64,000 nucleotides of DNA from Aeromicrobium sp. Leaf350 (GCF_916858655.1 NZ_CAKASL010000001.1:868001-932000), one strand, 5' to 3'. Counted from the first letter of the stretch, positions 49,809 to 58,944 are shown. Notes: generated by a model not told the origin, from the sequence alone. Numbers and translations: made by a program.

Positions 49809-50777
49809 ATGTCCACGACCCGGTTCCGCGTCGCCGCCGCCCACGCGTCCCCCGTCCTGCTCGACCTGGACGCCTCGATCGAGAAGGCCTGCGGCCTGAT
49901 CGCCGAGGCGGGTGAGGCCGGCGTGCAGCTGCTGGTCTTCCCCGAGGTCTTCGTGCCGGGCTTCCCGTACTGGATCAACCTCTACGCACCCCTCGACCAG
50001 TTCGGGCTCAACCTGCGGTACCGCGCGAGCTCCGTGGAGCTGCCCGGGCCGGAGATCGCCCGCGTGCAGGAGGCGGCCCGCGACGCCGCGGTCAACGTCG
50101 TGCTCGGCGTCTCCGAGCGCGACGGCGGCACGCTGTACAACACGCAGGTCCACATCGACGAGAACGGCGTGATCCTCGGCAAGCACCGCAAGCTCCAGCC
50201 GACCTACGCCGAGCGGTACGTCTGGGGCCAGGGCGACGGCTCCACGCTGAGCGTCTTCGACACCCGGGTCGGCAAGGTCGGCGGGCTGGCCTGCTGGGAG
50301 CACACCCTGAACCTGGCCCGTCAGGCCCTGATCGTGCAGGGCGAGCAGATCCACGCCGCCAGCTGGCCGAGCCTGTCGACCCAGCGCGGCATGGAGGACT
50401 CCTTCGACCTCCAGGTCGAGGCGATGTCCCGCACCCACGCCCTGACCGGGCAGTGCTTCGTCATCGTCGCCGAGAACCCCCTGACTCAGGACATGATCGA
50501 CGTCATGGAGTCCGAGCTCGGGCCCCAGGACATCCAGCCCGCCGGTGGCGGCTGGTCGGCGATCATCCATCCCACCGGCACCGACGTCGTCCCGCCGCAC
50601 ACCGGCGCGGAGGAGAAGCTTCTCGTCGCCGACATCGACCTGGCCGACATCGAGTTCCTGAACCTGCTGATCGACGGACGCGGTCACTACGCCCGTCGCG
50701 AGGTCCTGCGCCTGTGGATCGACGACGAGCCCAAGGGCACGGTCGTGCACCGCGCCGACACGGGCGAGACCGCCTGA
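49809..50777 (+). CDS. Nitrilase
   Basis: A 322-residue carbon-nitrogen hydrolase of nitrilase-branch type. The catalytic triad is E46 (LLVFPEVF), K128 (KHRKLQPTYAER) and C162 (GLACWEH), where CWEH is typical of true nitrilases and cyanide-type enzymes; amidases usually differ here. YALDQFGLNL-like spacing and the C-terminal GHYARREVLRL also fit. It converts a nitrile to its acid and ammonia. It is the last gene of the operon, followed by a strong hairpin. Confidence 0.9.
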   Translation: MSTTRFRVAAAHASPVLLDLDASIEKACGLIAEAGEAGVQLLVFPEVFVPGFPYWINLYAPLDQFGLNLRYRASSVELPGPEIARVQEAARDAAVNVVLGVSERDGGTLYNTQVHIDENGVILGKHRKLQPTYAERYVWGQGDGSTLSVFDTRVGKVGGLACWEHTLNLARQALIVQGEQIHAASWPSLSTQRGMEDSFDLQVEAMSRTHALTGQCFVIVAENPLTQDMIDVMESELGPQDIQPAGGGWSAIIHPTGTDVVPPHTGAEEKLLVADIDLADIEFLNLLIDGRGHYARREVLRLWIDDEPKGTVVHRADTGETA

Positions 50778-50811
50778 CCCGTCACGACACCGGCCGCTGG
50801 TGACAGCACCC

Positions 50812-50839
50812 CTCCCGGCCGTCGCCCGACGGCCGGGAG
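50812..50839 (+). terminator. 13-bp hairpin after the nitrilase gene
   Basis: CTCCCGGCCGTCG, two bases and the exact reverse complement lie 34 bp after the nitrilase stop. It probably ends the operon before the MFS gene that starts at 50876. Confidence 0.75.
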
Positions 50840-50875
50840 GAGACTGGACCCCGGTCCTGCTGGGGAGGGAGTCGC

Positions 50876-52057
50876 ATGGGGCGGGTCGCGTGGAGCGCAC
50901 TGCTGGCGAACTCGGTCCTCGTGCAGGCGGTGACGTTCCTCCTGCGCCCCGCGAGCACCTACCAGGCGATCGCGCTGGACGTGCCGGGTGGCGCGCTCGG
51001 TGCGATCGGCGCGACGTTCGCGATCGTGCCGCTGCTGCTCGCGATCCCCGTCGGCGGTCTGGTGGACCGGCTCGGCGAGAAGCGGCTCATGGTCGGCGGC
51101 GCCGTGCTGATGATCGGCGCGTCGGTCGTCTTCCTGACGGCCGCCGAGTCCGTCGCGGGACTCGTGGCGGCCAACGCCCTGCTCGGGGCCGCGCACCTGG
51201 CGTGCGTCATCGGACAGCAGTCGCTGGTCGCCAACACTGCTGCACCGGGGCAGCTCGACGCCCGGTTCGGCTACTACACCTTCATGGCCTCGCTCGGGCA
51301 GGCCGCGGGTCCCAGCCTGATCGCGGCCGTGGCGGGCACCTCGGTGCAGCCCGACACCCGGCCGATCTTCGTTCTGGCCGTCGCGATGAGCACCGTGATG
51401 CTCGGGACGTCGCTGCTCGTGCCGCTGCGCCGCCGCACCGCCGCCGAGCGGGCCGAGGCGCGGGGCGGGCTGGTCACGCTGCTGCGCACCCCCGGCCTCG
51501 GCCGGGCCCTGACCACGAGCGCGATCATCCTGTCGGCCGTCGACCTGACCCTGGTGTACCTGCCGGCCCTGGGGGCCGAGCGCGAGCTGACGGCCGCGAC
51601 CGTCGGCGCGCTGCTGACGGTGCGCGCGGTCTTCTCGATGGCCTCGCGGCTCCTGCTCGGACGGTTGTCGGCCTGGCTCGGGCGCACGCGGCTCATGGCG
51701 ACCTCGATCGTCGTCACGGCCGCGTCCCTCGTCGTGTGCGCCGTGCCGCTGCCACTGCCGGTGCTGATCACGGTGGTGGCGCTGCTCGGGCTCGGGCTCG
51801 GGGTGGGTCAGCCGCTCACGATGTCGTGGCTGACCGAGCAGGCCCCGCCGAACCGGCGCGGGCAGGCGCTCTCGCTGCGCCTCGCGGGCAACCGGGTGGG
51901 GCAGGTGGTGATCCCCACGGCCCTCGGCGTCGCCGCGGTCGGCACCGGCGCACCGGGCGTGCTGGCCGCCACCGGCGTCGCCGTCGGCGCCTCCGGCCTC
52001 CTCCTCCGCGGCTTCAGCATCGACCACACCCCCGACGACCCCACCCCCGACGAATGA
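50876..52057 (+). CDS. MFS transporter
   Basis: A 393-residue membrane protein with about 12 helices and a GGGAGGGAG ribosome site. GGLVDRLGEKRLMVGGAVLM is the MFS loop, and GQPLTMSWLTEQAPPNRRGQ near the end is typical of drug/metabolite:H+ antiporters. It has its own start after a terminator and may or may not belong to the catabolic island. Its stop codon abuts a large palindromic repeat. Confidence 0.88.
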   Translation: MGRVAWSALLANSVLVQAVTFLLRPASTYQAIALDVPGGALGAIGATFAIVPLLLAIPVGGLVDRLGEKRLMVGGAVLMIGASVVFLTAAESVAGLVAANALLGAAHLACVIGQQSLVANTAAPGQLDARFGYYTFMASLGQAAGPSLIAAVAGTSVQPDTRPIFVLAVAMSTVMLGTSLLVPLRRRTAAERAEARGGLVTLLRTPGLGRALTTSAIILSAVDLTLVYLPALGAERELTAATVGALLTVRAVFSMASRLLLGRLSAWLGRTRLMATSIVVTAASLVVCAVPLPLPVLITVVALLGLGLGVGQPLTMSWLTEQAPPNRRGQALSLRLAGNRVGQVVIPTALGVAAVGTGAPGVLAATGVAVGASGLLLRGFSIDHTPDDPTPDE

Positions 52058-52179
52058 CCCCTCGCGAGAGACTTTGTTACCCCTCGCGAGTGAGTTCGTC
52101 TGTGGACAGGAGTGCAGAACTCACTCCTGTGCACCAACAAGGTCTCTCGTGACCACGAACAAAGTCTCTCGCGAGGGGT
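52057..52179. repeat. 123-bp concentric palindromic element
   Basis: Outer arms 52057-52078 and 52158-52179 are perfect 22-bp inverted repeats (ACCCCTCGCGAGAGACTTTG... on the left). The centre, 52106-52130, is a second perfect hairpin, ACAGGAGTG-N7-CACTCCTGT, sharing exactly the same midpoint (52118). Between them, diverged copies of the arms (CCCTCGCGAGTGAG; GGTCTCTCGTGA) occur again. It fills the gap between convergent MFS and thiD/tenA genes. It may act as a bidirectional terminator or be a REP/MITE-like element. Confidence 0.85.
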
Positions 52180-52182
52180 ACG

Positions 52183-53634
52183 TCAGGGGAGGGGGGCGGC
52201 GAAGAAGGTGCGCTCGTGCTGGGCGGAGGCCCGGAAGGCCTGCCACATCCGCTCCCGCTCCGCCGGGGATGCGGACCTCGCGACGCGCTCCGTGACGGCC
52301 CGGGCGTGCCCCGCGGCCTCGGCGAAGGCGGGGTCGCCGTACGTGACGAGCCAGTCGCGGTAGGGATGCTCCGGCGTCGCGGCCGCCGCGAGGCGCACCC
52401 CGATGTCGGCGTACATCCAGTAGCAGGGCAGCACGGCGGCGACGGCCTGCGCGTACCCCGCCTCCGCCGACGACCGCAGGTGCTCGACGTACGCAACCGT
52501 GGCCGGCGCCGGGTCCACCCGATGGCCGTCGGTCCAGCCCTGGTGCAGCCGCAGCTCCTCCTCGAGGCACTCGGCCGCGCCCTTCGCCCAGAACGCCTTC
52601 TCCGCCGGGTCGTCGGCCAGCTCGGCCGTGCGCGCGAGCACGTCGGCGTAGGCGTGCAGGTACTCGGCGTCCTGCGCGAGGTACCAGCCGAACGCCTCCC
52701 TCGGCAGGGTGCCTGCGGCCAGCTGCGTGACGAACGGATCGGAGTCGGTGCCGTCGCGCACGTCCGCGATGCGTTCCCACCACTCGGCCGTCACGTCGGT
52801 GCGAAGCCCTCCGCGCGACCACAGGCCCGCGAAGTGGCTGACCGGACCATGGCCCTGGCCGACCTCCAGGGCCGCCCCGTGCCGCAGGCTCTCGGTCAGC
52901 CACTGCTTCGACCGGTCGACGCTCGCGAACCAGTCGTCGGTCGTCGCCTGCCACGTCGCGACCGCCGACGAGAGCGAGCAGCCCGTCCCGTGCGTCGCCG
53001 ACGTGTCCACGCGGGGCGCGACGAGCGTGCGCACGGGATCGTCGGCAGCGGCGTCGACGAGCGCGTCGTGGACCACGTCGCCCTCCAGGTGTCCGCCCTT
53101 CGCCAGCACGGCGACGCCCCACCGCTCGGAGACGGCCAGGGCCTGACCCACGACGGCGTCCCAGTCGGCGGCAGGCGCCTCGCCCGCGAGCACGGCGAGC
53201 TCCGGCACGTTCGGCGTGATGAGGCCCGCCGCGGGCAGCAGCTCCCGCAGGGCCTGCTCGGCCTCGGCCACGAGCAGGCGGTCGCCGCTGGTGGCAACCA
53301 TGACGGGATCGAGCACGACGACGCGCGGCCGCACCCGCTCGAGCCAGTCCCGGACGACCTCGATCGTGGCGACGTCGCCCAGCATTCCGATCTTGACCGC
53401 GTCGATGTCGACGTCGTCGCTCACGGCGACGAGCTGCTCGCGCAGGAAGGTGGCCGGCGGCGTGTGCACCGACCGGACACCGCGGGTGTTCTGCGCGACC
53501 AGCGCCGTCACGACGGCCATGCCGTAGCCACCGTTCGCCGCAATGCTCTTGAGGTCGGCCTGGATCCCGGCGCCCCCGGTCGGGTCCGTGCCCGCGATCG
53601 AGAGGACGCGCGGGACGGGTCGGGGCCCGTTCAT
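52183..53634 (-). CDS. thiD: Fused HMP-P kinase and TenA thiaminase II
   Basis: A 483-residue bifunctional thiamine protein. Residues 1-265 are ThiD (SIAGTDPTGGAGIQADLKSI, DPVMVATSGDRLL, THGTGCSLSSAVAT), which phosphorylates hydroxymethylpyrimidine. Residues about 275-483 are TenA (GTLPREAFGWYLAQDAEYL, LPCYWMYADIG with the catalytic Cys, HARAVTERVA), which salvages pyrimidine from degraded thiamine. The fusion occurs in several actinobacteria. It starts by ATGA overlap with thiE. Confidence 0.93.
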   Translation of the reverse strand: MNGPRPVPRVLSIAGTDPTGGAGIQADLKSIAANGGYGMAVVTALVAQNTRGVRSVHTPPATFLREQLVAVSDDVDIDAVKIGMLGDVATIEVVRDWLERVRPRVVVLDPVMVATSGDRLLVAEAEQALRELLPAAGLITPNVPELAVLAGEAPAADWDAVVGQALAVSERWGVAVLAKGGHLEGDVVHDALVDAAADDPVRTLVAPRVDTSATHGTGCSLSSAVATWQATTDDWFASVDRSKQWLTESLRHGAALEVGQGHGPVSHFAGLWSRGGLRTDVTAEWWERIADVRDGTDSDPFVTQLAAGTLPREAFGWYLAQDAEYLHAYADVLARTAELADDPAEKAFWAKGAAECLEEELRLHQGWTDGHRVDPAPATVAYVEHLRSSAEAGYAQAVAAVLPCYWMYADIGVRLAAAATPEHPYRDWLVTYGDPAFAEAAGHARAVTERVARSASPAERERMWQAFRASAQHERTFFAAPLP

Positions 53635-54278
53635 CGGTCGGCTCCCGTCCAGGCGACGCGGTAGGCGCGGGCGGCGGCCTCGGGGTCGGCAGCCCCGCAG
53701 ATGCCGGACACGACCGCGAGGCCCGCCAGGCCCGAGCCGTGGAGCGCCCGCGCGTCGGCGACGGTCACGCCACCGATCGCGACGGCGGGCACCGCCGCGA
53801 GGGCCACCCGCTCGCGCATGCCCTCGAGCCCCAGAGCCGGTGGTGCGTCGGTCTTGGTCGGCGTGCCGTGCAGCGCCCCGATGCCGACGTGGTCGACGAT
53901 CGCCGGGTCGACGACCGCGAGCTCGGCCGGTGTCGCGGCACTGAGCCCCAGCAGCGCGTCCGGACCGATCGCGGCCCGGACGTCCTCCACGGGGTCGTCG
54001 TCCTGGCCGACGTGCACACCGGTGACGGCGATGCCGGCGGCCCGCGCATCGAGGAAGGCCGTGACGTCGTCGTTGACGACCAGGGGCACGCCGGCGGGAA
54101 GGACCTCGGCCACCGAGCCGAGCACGTCGAGCAGCTGCTGACGCGATGCGTTCTTCTCGCGCACCTGCACCGCGGTGACGCCGCCGGCCACGCCGGCCGC
54201 GACGACCGCCGGCAGCGTGTGGCCCGCGGCGGCCGCGACCGCGGAGTCGGTCACGAGGTACAGCGTCAGGTCGGTCAC
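53631..54278 (-). CDS. thiE: Thiamine phosphate synthase
   Basis: A 215-residue TIM-barrel enzyme joining HMP-PP and thiazole phosphate. [50 protein letters not shown] and GVHVGQDD are diagnostic; [19 protein letters not shown] ends the fold. It starts at GTG with a GTGA overlap with thiM and overlaps thiD by 4 bp. Confidence 0.94.
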   Translation of the reverse strand: MTDLTLYLVTDSAVAAAAGHTLPAVVAAGVAGGVTAVQVREKNASRQQLLDVLGSVAEVLPAGVPLVVNDDVTAFLDARAAGIAVTGVHVGQDDDPVEDVRAAIGPDALLGLSAATPAELAVVDPAIVDHVGIGALHGTPTKTDAPPALGLEGMRERVALAAVPAVAIGGVTVADARALHGSGLAGLAVVSGICGAADPEAAARAYRVAWTGADR

Positions 54279-55090
54279 GACAGTGCGGCGCGGGTGCGCA
54301 GGTCGTCGCCCGACACCGTGGCCAGGGCGTCGAGGAAGCCGACGGCGAAGGAGCCCGGGCCGCGGGCGCCGTCCGCTGCCAGCTCGGCCGCGACCGTGTA
54401 GGTGGTCGCCGCGGCGACCGTCGCGAGGAAGGGATCCGGCTCGACGGCCGCGAAGGCCGCCATGACCGCACCGAGCGCGCAGCCGCCGCCCGTGACCTTC
54501 GTCAGCAGCACGTCGCCGTTGGCGATCCGCGCGACGCGGTCGCCGTCGGTCACGAGGTCGACCGGACCCGAGACGGCCACGACGGTGCCCGCCGACCGGG
54601 CCAGCTCGCGCGCGACGTCCGCGGCAACGTCGACCTCGTCGAGAGCGTCGACGCCCCGCCCACCCGCACCGGCACCCGCGAGGGCCAGGATCTCCGAGGC
54701 GTTGCCGCGCACGACGGTCGGGCTCGCGTCGCGCAGCCGGTGCGCGAGCTCGGTGCGCACGGGCAGCGCACCGATCGCGACCGGGTCGAGCACCCACGGC
54801 GTCCCCGCCTCGGCGGCGGCCGCCACCGCGACCTCGATCGCGGCCCGCAGCTCGGCGTGCGGCGTGCCGAGGTTGACCAGCACGCCTCCGGCCACGCCCG
54901 CGAACATCCCGGACTCCTCCGGGATGTCGACCATGGCCGGCGCGGCGCCGACCGCGAGCAGCGTGTTGGCCGTGAAGTTCACGACCACGTCGTTGGTGAG
55001 GCAGTGCACGAGCGGACCCGTGGCCCGCACCCGGTCGAGCGCGTCGACCGACGCGGCGAGCAGGTCAGAGGTGGTGGAGGACGACGTCAT
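54275..55090 (-). CDS. thiM: Hydroxyethylthiazole kinase
   Basis: A 271-residue kinase that phosphorylates the thiazole moiety for salvage. [53 protein letters not shown] and [20 protein letters not shown] (catalytic Cys) are all typical. It is the first gene of the thiM-thiE-thiD/tenA operon, and a TPP riboswitch lies in its leader. Confidence 0.95.
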   Translation of the reverse strand: MTSSSTTSDLLAASVDALDRVRATGPLVHCLTNDVVVNFTANTLLAVGAAPAMVDIPEESGMFAGVAGGVLVNLGTPHAELRAAIEVAVAAAAEAGTPWVLDPVAIGALPVRTELAHRLRDASPTVVRGNASEILALAGAGAGGRGVDALDEVDVAADVARELARSAGTVVAVSGPVDLVTDGDRVARIANGDVLLTKVTGGGCALGAVMAAFAAVEPDPFLATVAAATTYTVAAELAADGARGPGSFAVGFLDALATVSGDDLRTRAALS

Positions 55091-55097
55091 CGAGGGA

Positions 55098-55175
55098 CAT
55101 CCCTTCGCTAGTTCGAGCTAGAGCAGGTTCGGCGGGTGTGTTCTCAGCCCCACTGGGGCACCCCGTGTCTGTCGG
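55098..55175 (-). ncRNA. TPP riboswitch (THI element)
   Basis: On the minus strand the leader contains the conserved THI parts in order: GGGGTGCC, GGGGCTGAGA, ACACCCGCCGAACCTG and GCGAAGGGATG, ending 7 bases before the thiM start. Thiamine pyrophosphate should stabilise this fold and shut off translation or transcription of the salvage operon. The upstream limit is approximate. Confidence 0.93.
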
Positions 55176-55235
55176 TCAGGCTAGCCGACGGCCGATGTGC
55201 CCCACCGCACCGCCGGGGCGCACTACCGTGGGGCC

Positions 55236-55895
55236 ATGACCGAGGTCCGGGTGCCGTGGTGGCCGCTGTTCGGCGCCGTCGCCGTGGCGCACCTGGTGCT
55301 CCTCGCCGCGGAGGCGTCGCCGTGGGACAGCATCACGAAGTGCCTGGCCGCTCCCCTGCTGATCGGCTGGGTCCTCACGTCCGGCGCCCCGCGCATCCTG
55401 GCGCTGGCGCTGCTGTTCTGCCTCGGTGGTGACTTCTTCCTCGAGCTCGACGGTCTGTTCCTGGCCGGCATGGCCTCGTTCGCCCTGGCCCACGTCTGCT
55501 TCGTGACCTGGTTCGTGCGCCACGGCGCCGTGCCGCGGCTCCGGCGTCGGCCGCTGCTGGTCGTGGCCCTGGGCGTCGCCGCGGTGGCGATCGTCGTCAG
55601 CGTGTGGGGCGGCATCGACGACCCGGTGGTCCGGGCGGTGCTCCCCGTCTACGCCCTGCTGCTGTCCGGCACGGCCGCGACGGCGCTCGTGACGGAGCGC
55701 GCCGCGGGTGTCGGTGCCGTGATGTTCCTGGTCTCGGACGCCCTCATCGCCCTCACCGTCTTCGACCGGGTCGAGACGACCACGCTCACCCACGTCGCGA
55801 TCATGGTGCTCTACCTCGGCGCGATCGCCCTGCTGACCCTCGGTGCCGCCCGGCTCGACCGGCCGGCCCCCGCGCTCGCGGCCGAGCCCACGTGA
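55236..55895 (+). CDS. Lysoplasmalogenase (YhhN/TMEM86) family membrane protein
   Basis: A 219-residue protein with about eight membrane helices. LLIGWVLTSG, LFCLGGDFFLELDGLFLAGM and AHVCFVTWFV match the YhhN family signature (GD...L and H in the membrane). MFLVSDALIALTVF supplies the second Asp. Eukaryotic and some bacterial members cleave vinyl-ether lysophospholipids. TACCGT lies six bases before the ATG with no ribosome site, so the transcript is likely leaderless. It overlaps the plsC gene by 4 bp. Confidence 0.87.
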   Translation: MTEVRVPWWPLFGAVAVAHLVLLAAEASPWDSITKCLAAPLLIGWVLTSGAPRILALALLFCLGGDFFLELDGLFLAGMASFALAHVCFVTWFVRHGAVPRLRRRPLLVVALGVAAVAIVVSVWGGIDDPVVRAVLPVYALLLSGTAATALVTERAAGVGAVMFLVSDALIALTVFDRVETTTLTHVAIMVLYLGAIALLTLGAARLDRPAPALAAEPT

Positions 55896-56662
55896 CCGCT
55901 CCGCGACGGTCCGACCGGGTCTACCGCGTGGTCGTGCGTCTCGTGGCCGGGATCTTCCGGCTGCAGGGCTACCGCTTCGACGTCCGCGGCACCGAGCACC
56001 TCCCGGCCACCGGTCCCGCGGTGCTCGCGGCCAACCACCAGAGCTTCTTGGACTTCACGCTCGTCGGCCGTGCGGTACGTCCGACGGGCCGACTCGTCCG
56101 CTTCATGGCGAAGCGGTCGCTCTTCGGACGCACCCCGCTGGGCTGGGCGATGCGCCGGATGGGGCACGTGCCGGTCGACCGTTCCTCGGGCGCGGTGGCC
56201 TACCGGCAGGCCCGAGACCGGCTGGCGCAGGGCGACGTCGTGGGGGTCTTTCCCGAGGCGACGATCAGCCGCTCGTGGCTGGTCAAGCCGCTGCGGCGCG
56301 GTGCCGCTGCGCTCGCGATCGAGGCGCAGGCCCCGCTCGTGCCTGTGATCACGTGGGGCGGCCACCGCATCCTCACGGTCGACGGCCATCGCAGCCTGCG
56401 GCGGCGCATCCCGATCACGATCCGGGTCGGCGAGCCGCTGCTGCCCCGTGCCGGGGAGTCGGCCGACGCCCTCACCGCGCGCCTGCGTCAGGCCCTGGAG
56501 CTCCTGCTCGACGTCGCGATCGAGGAGTACCCGGAGGATCCGCGGGACGACGCCGACCGGTGGTGGCTGCCGCACGACCGTGGCGGCACGGCTCCCGACC
56601 CCGAGACGGCGCACGCGCTCGACGTCGCCGCCGTGGCCCGCATCGGCGACTCGATCGACTGA
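55892..56662 (+). CDS. 1-acyl-sn-glycerol-3-phosphate acyltransferase (PlsC) family
   Basis: A 256-residue acyltransferase starting by GTGA overlap with the lysoplasmalogenase gene. The catalytic HX4D motif is NHQSFLDF, followed by FMAKRSLFG and the substrate-binding GVFPEATIS. LVPVITWGGHRIL completes the PlsC fold. It makes phosphatidic acid from lysophosphatidic acid or acylates another lysolipid. Pairing with a lysoplasmalogenase suggests lysolipid recycling. Confidence 0.9.
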   Translation: MTAPRRSDRVYRVVVRLVAGIFRLQGYRFDVRGTEHLPATGPAVLAANHQSFLDFTLVGRAVRPTGRLVRFMAKRSLFGRTPLGWAMRRMGHVPVDRSSGAVAYRQARDRLAQGDVVGVFPEATISRSWLVKPLRRGAAALAIEAQAPLVPVITWGGHRILTVDGHRSLRRRIPITIRVGEPLLPRAGESADALTARLRQALELLLDVAIEEYPEDPRDDADRWWLPHDRGGTAPDPETAHALDVAAVARIGDSID

Positions 56663-56685
56663 GGCGTCGGACGCGCGGCCTCGAC

Positions 56686-57435
56686 CTAGGCGGAGGCCTG
56701 CTGGCGCACGGCGGCGGCGAGGGGCCAGCCGGCGGGGTCGTCGAGCGAGCGACCGTGGTCGATGGCCCACCGGTTCCAGCTCTCGGCCTTGGCCGCGTGC
56801 CACCGCTGCTGCTGCGACATGAGCTGGCGGGACGTGAGCTCGCCGAGCTGCGGGTTGCGTGCGGCCTGCACCCGGGCGACCTCGAGCGCCGCTCGGGCAT
56901 CGGCGTTGGCCTCGTGCGCCCCGACCAGCGGCACCCCCAGGCGCTGCGCGACGTCGACCAGACGCCGCTGACCGCGACGGCGAGGCGTGAGTCCGCAGTC
57001 GATGAGGTACGGGTCGACGACGACCAGACGCCACCAGTCGGGCTCGGCGATGCCGTGGCGGCGGCACTCGGCCGCGAGCATCGTGAGGTCGTAGGCGGCG
57101 TTGAAGACGACGAGCGGGACGCCGCGGTCGACCAGGCGGTCGACCCAGCGGGCCACGACCGCCAGGGCGATGACCGACGAGGGCGCACCGACGAGCGACG
57201 AGGCGTCGAGCCCGTGCACCGAGGAGGCGGCGGCCGGCACCGGCACCCCGGGGTCGACCAGGCCGTCGTGCGACTCGTCGTCGGTCAGCAGGGCGAAGCT
57301 GATGACGCGGTCGTGCAGGGGGTCGACGCCGGTCGTCTCGAAGTCGAGCGCGGCCAGGGGTCCGTCGTGCCACCGGCGCGGTGTCGCGGACGCCCCTGCA
57401 CTGCCGGCTCGGTCGCCGAATCCTGACTGCTCCAT
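56686..57435 (-). CDS. DnaQ-like 3'-5' exonuclease
   Basis: A 249-residue DEDDh exonuclease. LAALDFETTGVDPLHDRVIS carries motif I (DFET), VVFNAAYDLTMLA motif II, and GAHEANADARAALEVARV motif III (H and D). It starts at ATG with GGGAGG upstream; an in-frame GTG at 57447 is less likely. It resembles exonuclease domains of DNA polymerase III epsilon found as free proteins in actinobacteria. It stands alone. Confidence 0.88.
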   Translation of the reverse strand: MEQSGFGDRAGSAGASATPRRWHDGPLAALDFETTGVDPLHDRVISFALLTDDESHDGLVDPGVPVPAAASSVHGLDASSLVGAPSSVIALAVVARWVDRLVDRGVPLVVFNAAYDLTMLAAECRRHGIAEPDWWRLVVVDPYLIDCGLTPRRRGQRRLVDVAQRLGVPLVGAHEANADARAALEVARVQAARNPQLGELTSRQLMSQQQRWHAAKAESWNRWAIDHGRSLDDPAGWPLAAAVRQQASA

Positions 57436-57563
57436 GCTGCCTCCCACGTCGTGCCGCCACGCTAGCCGTCAGGACCGACAGGTTCCGGGAGCCACGCGTT
57501 CCCCTCGGAGGCGAAAACCAGTACGATCGTCCAAGATCATTCCCCACCCGATCGGGAGCACTC

Positions 57564-58439
57564 GTGCGCAAGACCAGCTTCGACGGTGCCGTCACCGTCA
57601 TCACCGGTGCCGGGAGCGGCATCGGCCGCGCCACGGCCCTGCTCACCGCCCGCCGCGGTGCCCGCGTCGTGCTCACCGACGTCCAGGCCGACGGCCTCGC
57701 GGAGACCGTCGCGCTGCTCACCGCCGAGGGCCTGGGGTCCTCGGTCGTCCACCACGAGTCGCTCGACGTGACCGATGCCGACGCGGTCCTCGCCCTGGCC
57801 TCCCGCACGCACGAGATCGTCGGCTCGGTCGACGTCGTCATGAACGTGGCGGGCATCTCCACGTGGGGCCGCATCCAGGACCTCGCGCTCGAGGACTGGC
57901 GACGCACGGTCGAGGTCGACCTGATGGGACCGATCCACGTGCTGCACGCCTTCGTGCCGACCATGATCGAGGCCCGACGCGGCGGCCACGTCGTCAACGT
58001 CAGCTCGGCCGCAGGCCTGTTCGGCCTGCCGCTGCACGCTCCCTACAGCGCCGCGAAGTTCGGGCTCCGCGGCGTCAGCGAGGTGCTGCGGTTCGACCTG
58101 GCTGCCTACGACATCGGTGTCACGCTGGTCTGCCCCGGCGCCGTCGCCACGCCGCTCGTCGGCACCGTGAACATCGTCGGCGTCGACCGCTCGGACCCGC
58201 GGGTCGCGGCGGCCGTCGGTCGGTTCGAGAAGCACGCCGTGACGCCCGAGAAGGCGGCCGCGGCGATGGTGCGCGCCGTCGAGAAGGGTCGCCACACCGC
58301 CTTCACCTCGGCCGACATCCGCTTCGGCTGGTACGGCCAGCGATATGTGCCCGCCGGCTACGCGGCGGTCATGCACGGGCTCAACCAGGCGGCCCGGCGC
58401 ACCCTGCGATCGGTGTCGAGGCCTCGCCAGGAGGCGTGA
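57564..58439 (+). CDS. Short-chain dehydrogenase/reductase
   Basis: A 291-residue SDR starting at GTG with CGGGAG upstream. The cofactor loop is TGAGSGIGRA, NVAGIS the NAG-type motif, and the catalytic Ser, Tyr and Lys are in VSSAAGLFGLPLHAPYSAAK. Its usual length and C-terminal variability give no substrate clue. It ends 4 bp before the convergent aroQ stop. Confidence 0.92.
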   Translation: MRKTSFDGAVTVITGAGSGIGRATALLTARRGARVVLTDVQADGLAETVALLTAEGLGSSVVHHESLDVTDADAVLALASRTHEIVGSVDVVMNVAGISTWGRIQDLALEDWRRTVEVDLMGPIHVLHAFVPTMIEARRGGHVVNVSSAAGLFGLPLHAPYSAAKFGLRGVSEVLRFDLAAYDIGVTLVCPGAVATPLVGTVNIVGVDRSDPRVAAAVGRFEKHAVTPEKAAAAMVRAVEKGRHTAFTSADIRFGWYGQRYVPAGYAAVMHGLNQAARRTLRSVSRPRQEA

Positions 58440-58443
58440 GCCC

Positions 58444-58884
58444 TCAGGCCCGGCCGATGGCCTCGGTGAGCTCGCGCACCGCGCGGGCGTACCCGGGCAC
58501 GCCCTCACCGATCACGACGACGTCGGCGACGTCGCTCAGGTAGGAGTGGTGCCGGAAGCTCTCGCGCGCGTGCACGTCCGAGATGTGCACCTCGGCGAAC
58601 GGCAGGGCGACGCCCGTGAGCGCGTCGCGCAGCGCGACCGAGGTGTGCGTGAGGCCGCCGGGGTTGATGACGATCCCCGACGCCGCACCGCGCGCCTCGT
58701 GGACGGCGTCGATGAGGACGCCCTCGTGGTTGCTCTGCAGCGAGGTGACCGTGAAGCCCCGCTCGGCCGCGGTCGACTCCACGAGCGCGACGACGTCGGC
58801 CAGCGTGTCGGAGCCGTACACGCCGGGCTCGCGGGTCCCGAGCAGGTTGAGGTTGGGTCCGTTCAGGAGCAGCAGCGAAGGCAC
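58444..58884 (-). CDS. aroQ: 3-dehydroquinate dehydratase, type II
   Basis: A 146-residue type II dehydroquinase of the shikimate pathway. [21 protein letters not shown] holds the catalytic Tyr region; [16 protein letters not shown] and [14 protein letters not shown] hold the His and substrate Arg. The GTG start has TACCGT six bases upstream and no ribosome site, suggesting a leaderless message. It is alone and not beside other aro genes. Confidence 0.93.
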   Translation of the reverse strand: MPSLLLLNGPNLNLLGTREPGVYGSDTLADVVALVESTAAERGFTVTSLQSNHEGVLIDAVHEARGAASGIVINPGGLTHTSVALRDALTGVALPFAEVHISDVHARESFRHHSYLSDVADVVVIGEGVPGYARAVRELTEAIGRA

Positions 58885-58944
58885 CCGCTCACGGTATCCG
58901 GTGGCGCCGGGCGGCCCCGGTCCGGGACGAGCCCCTGCCCACCG

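Noticed and set aside
19701-50777. The catabolic island as a recent genomic island
   Set aside because: I see no integrase, tRNA edge, att-like direct repeats or insertion sequence, and base composition looks like the flanks. Older transfer cannot be excluded.
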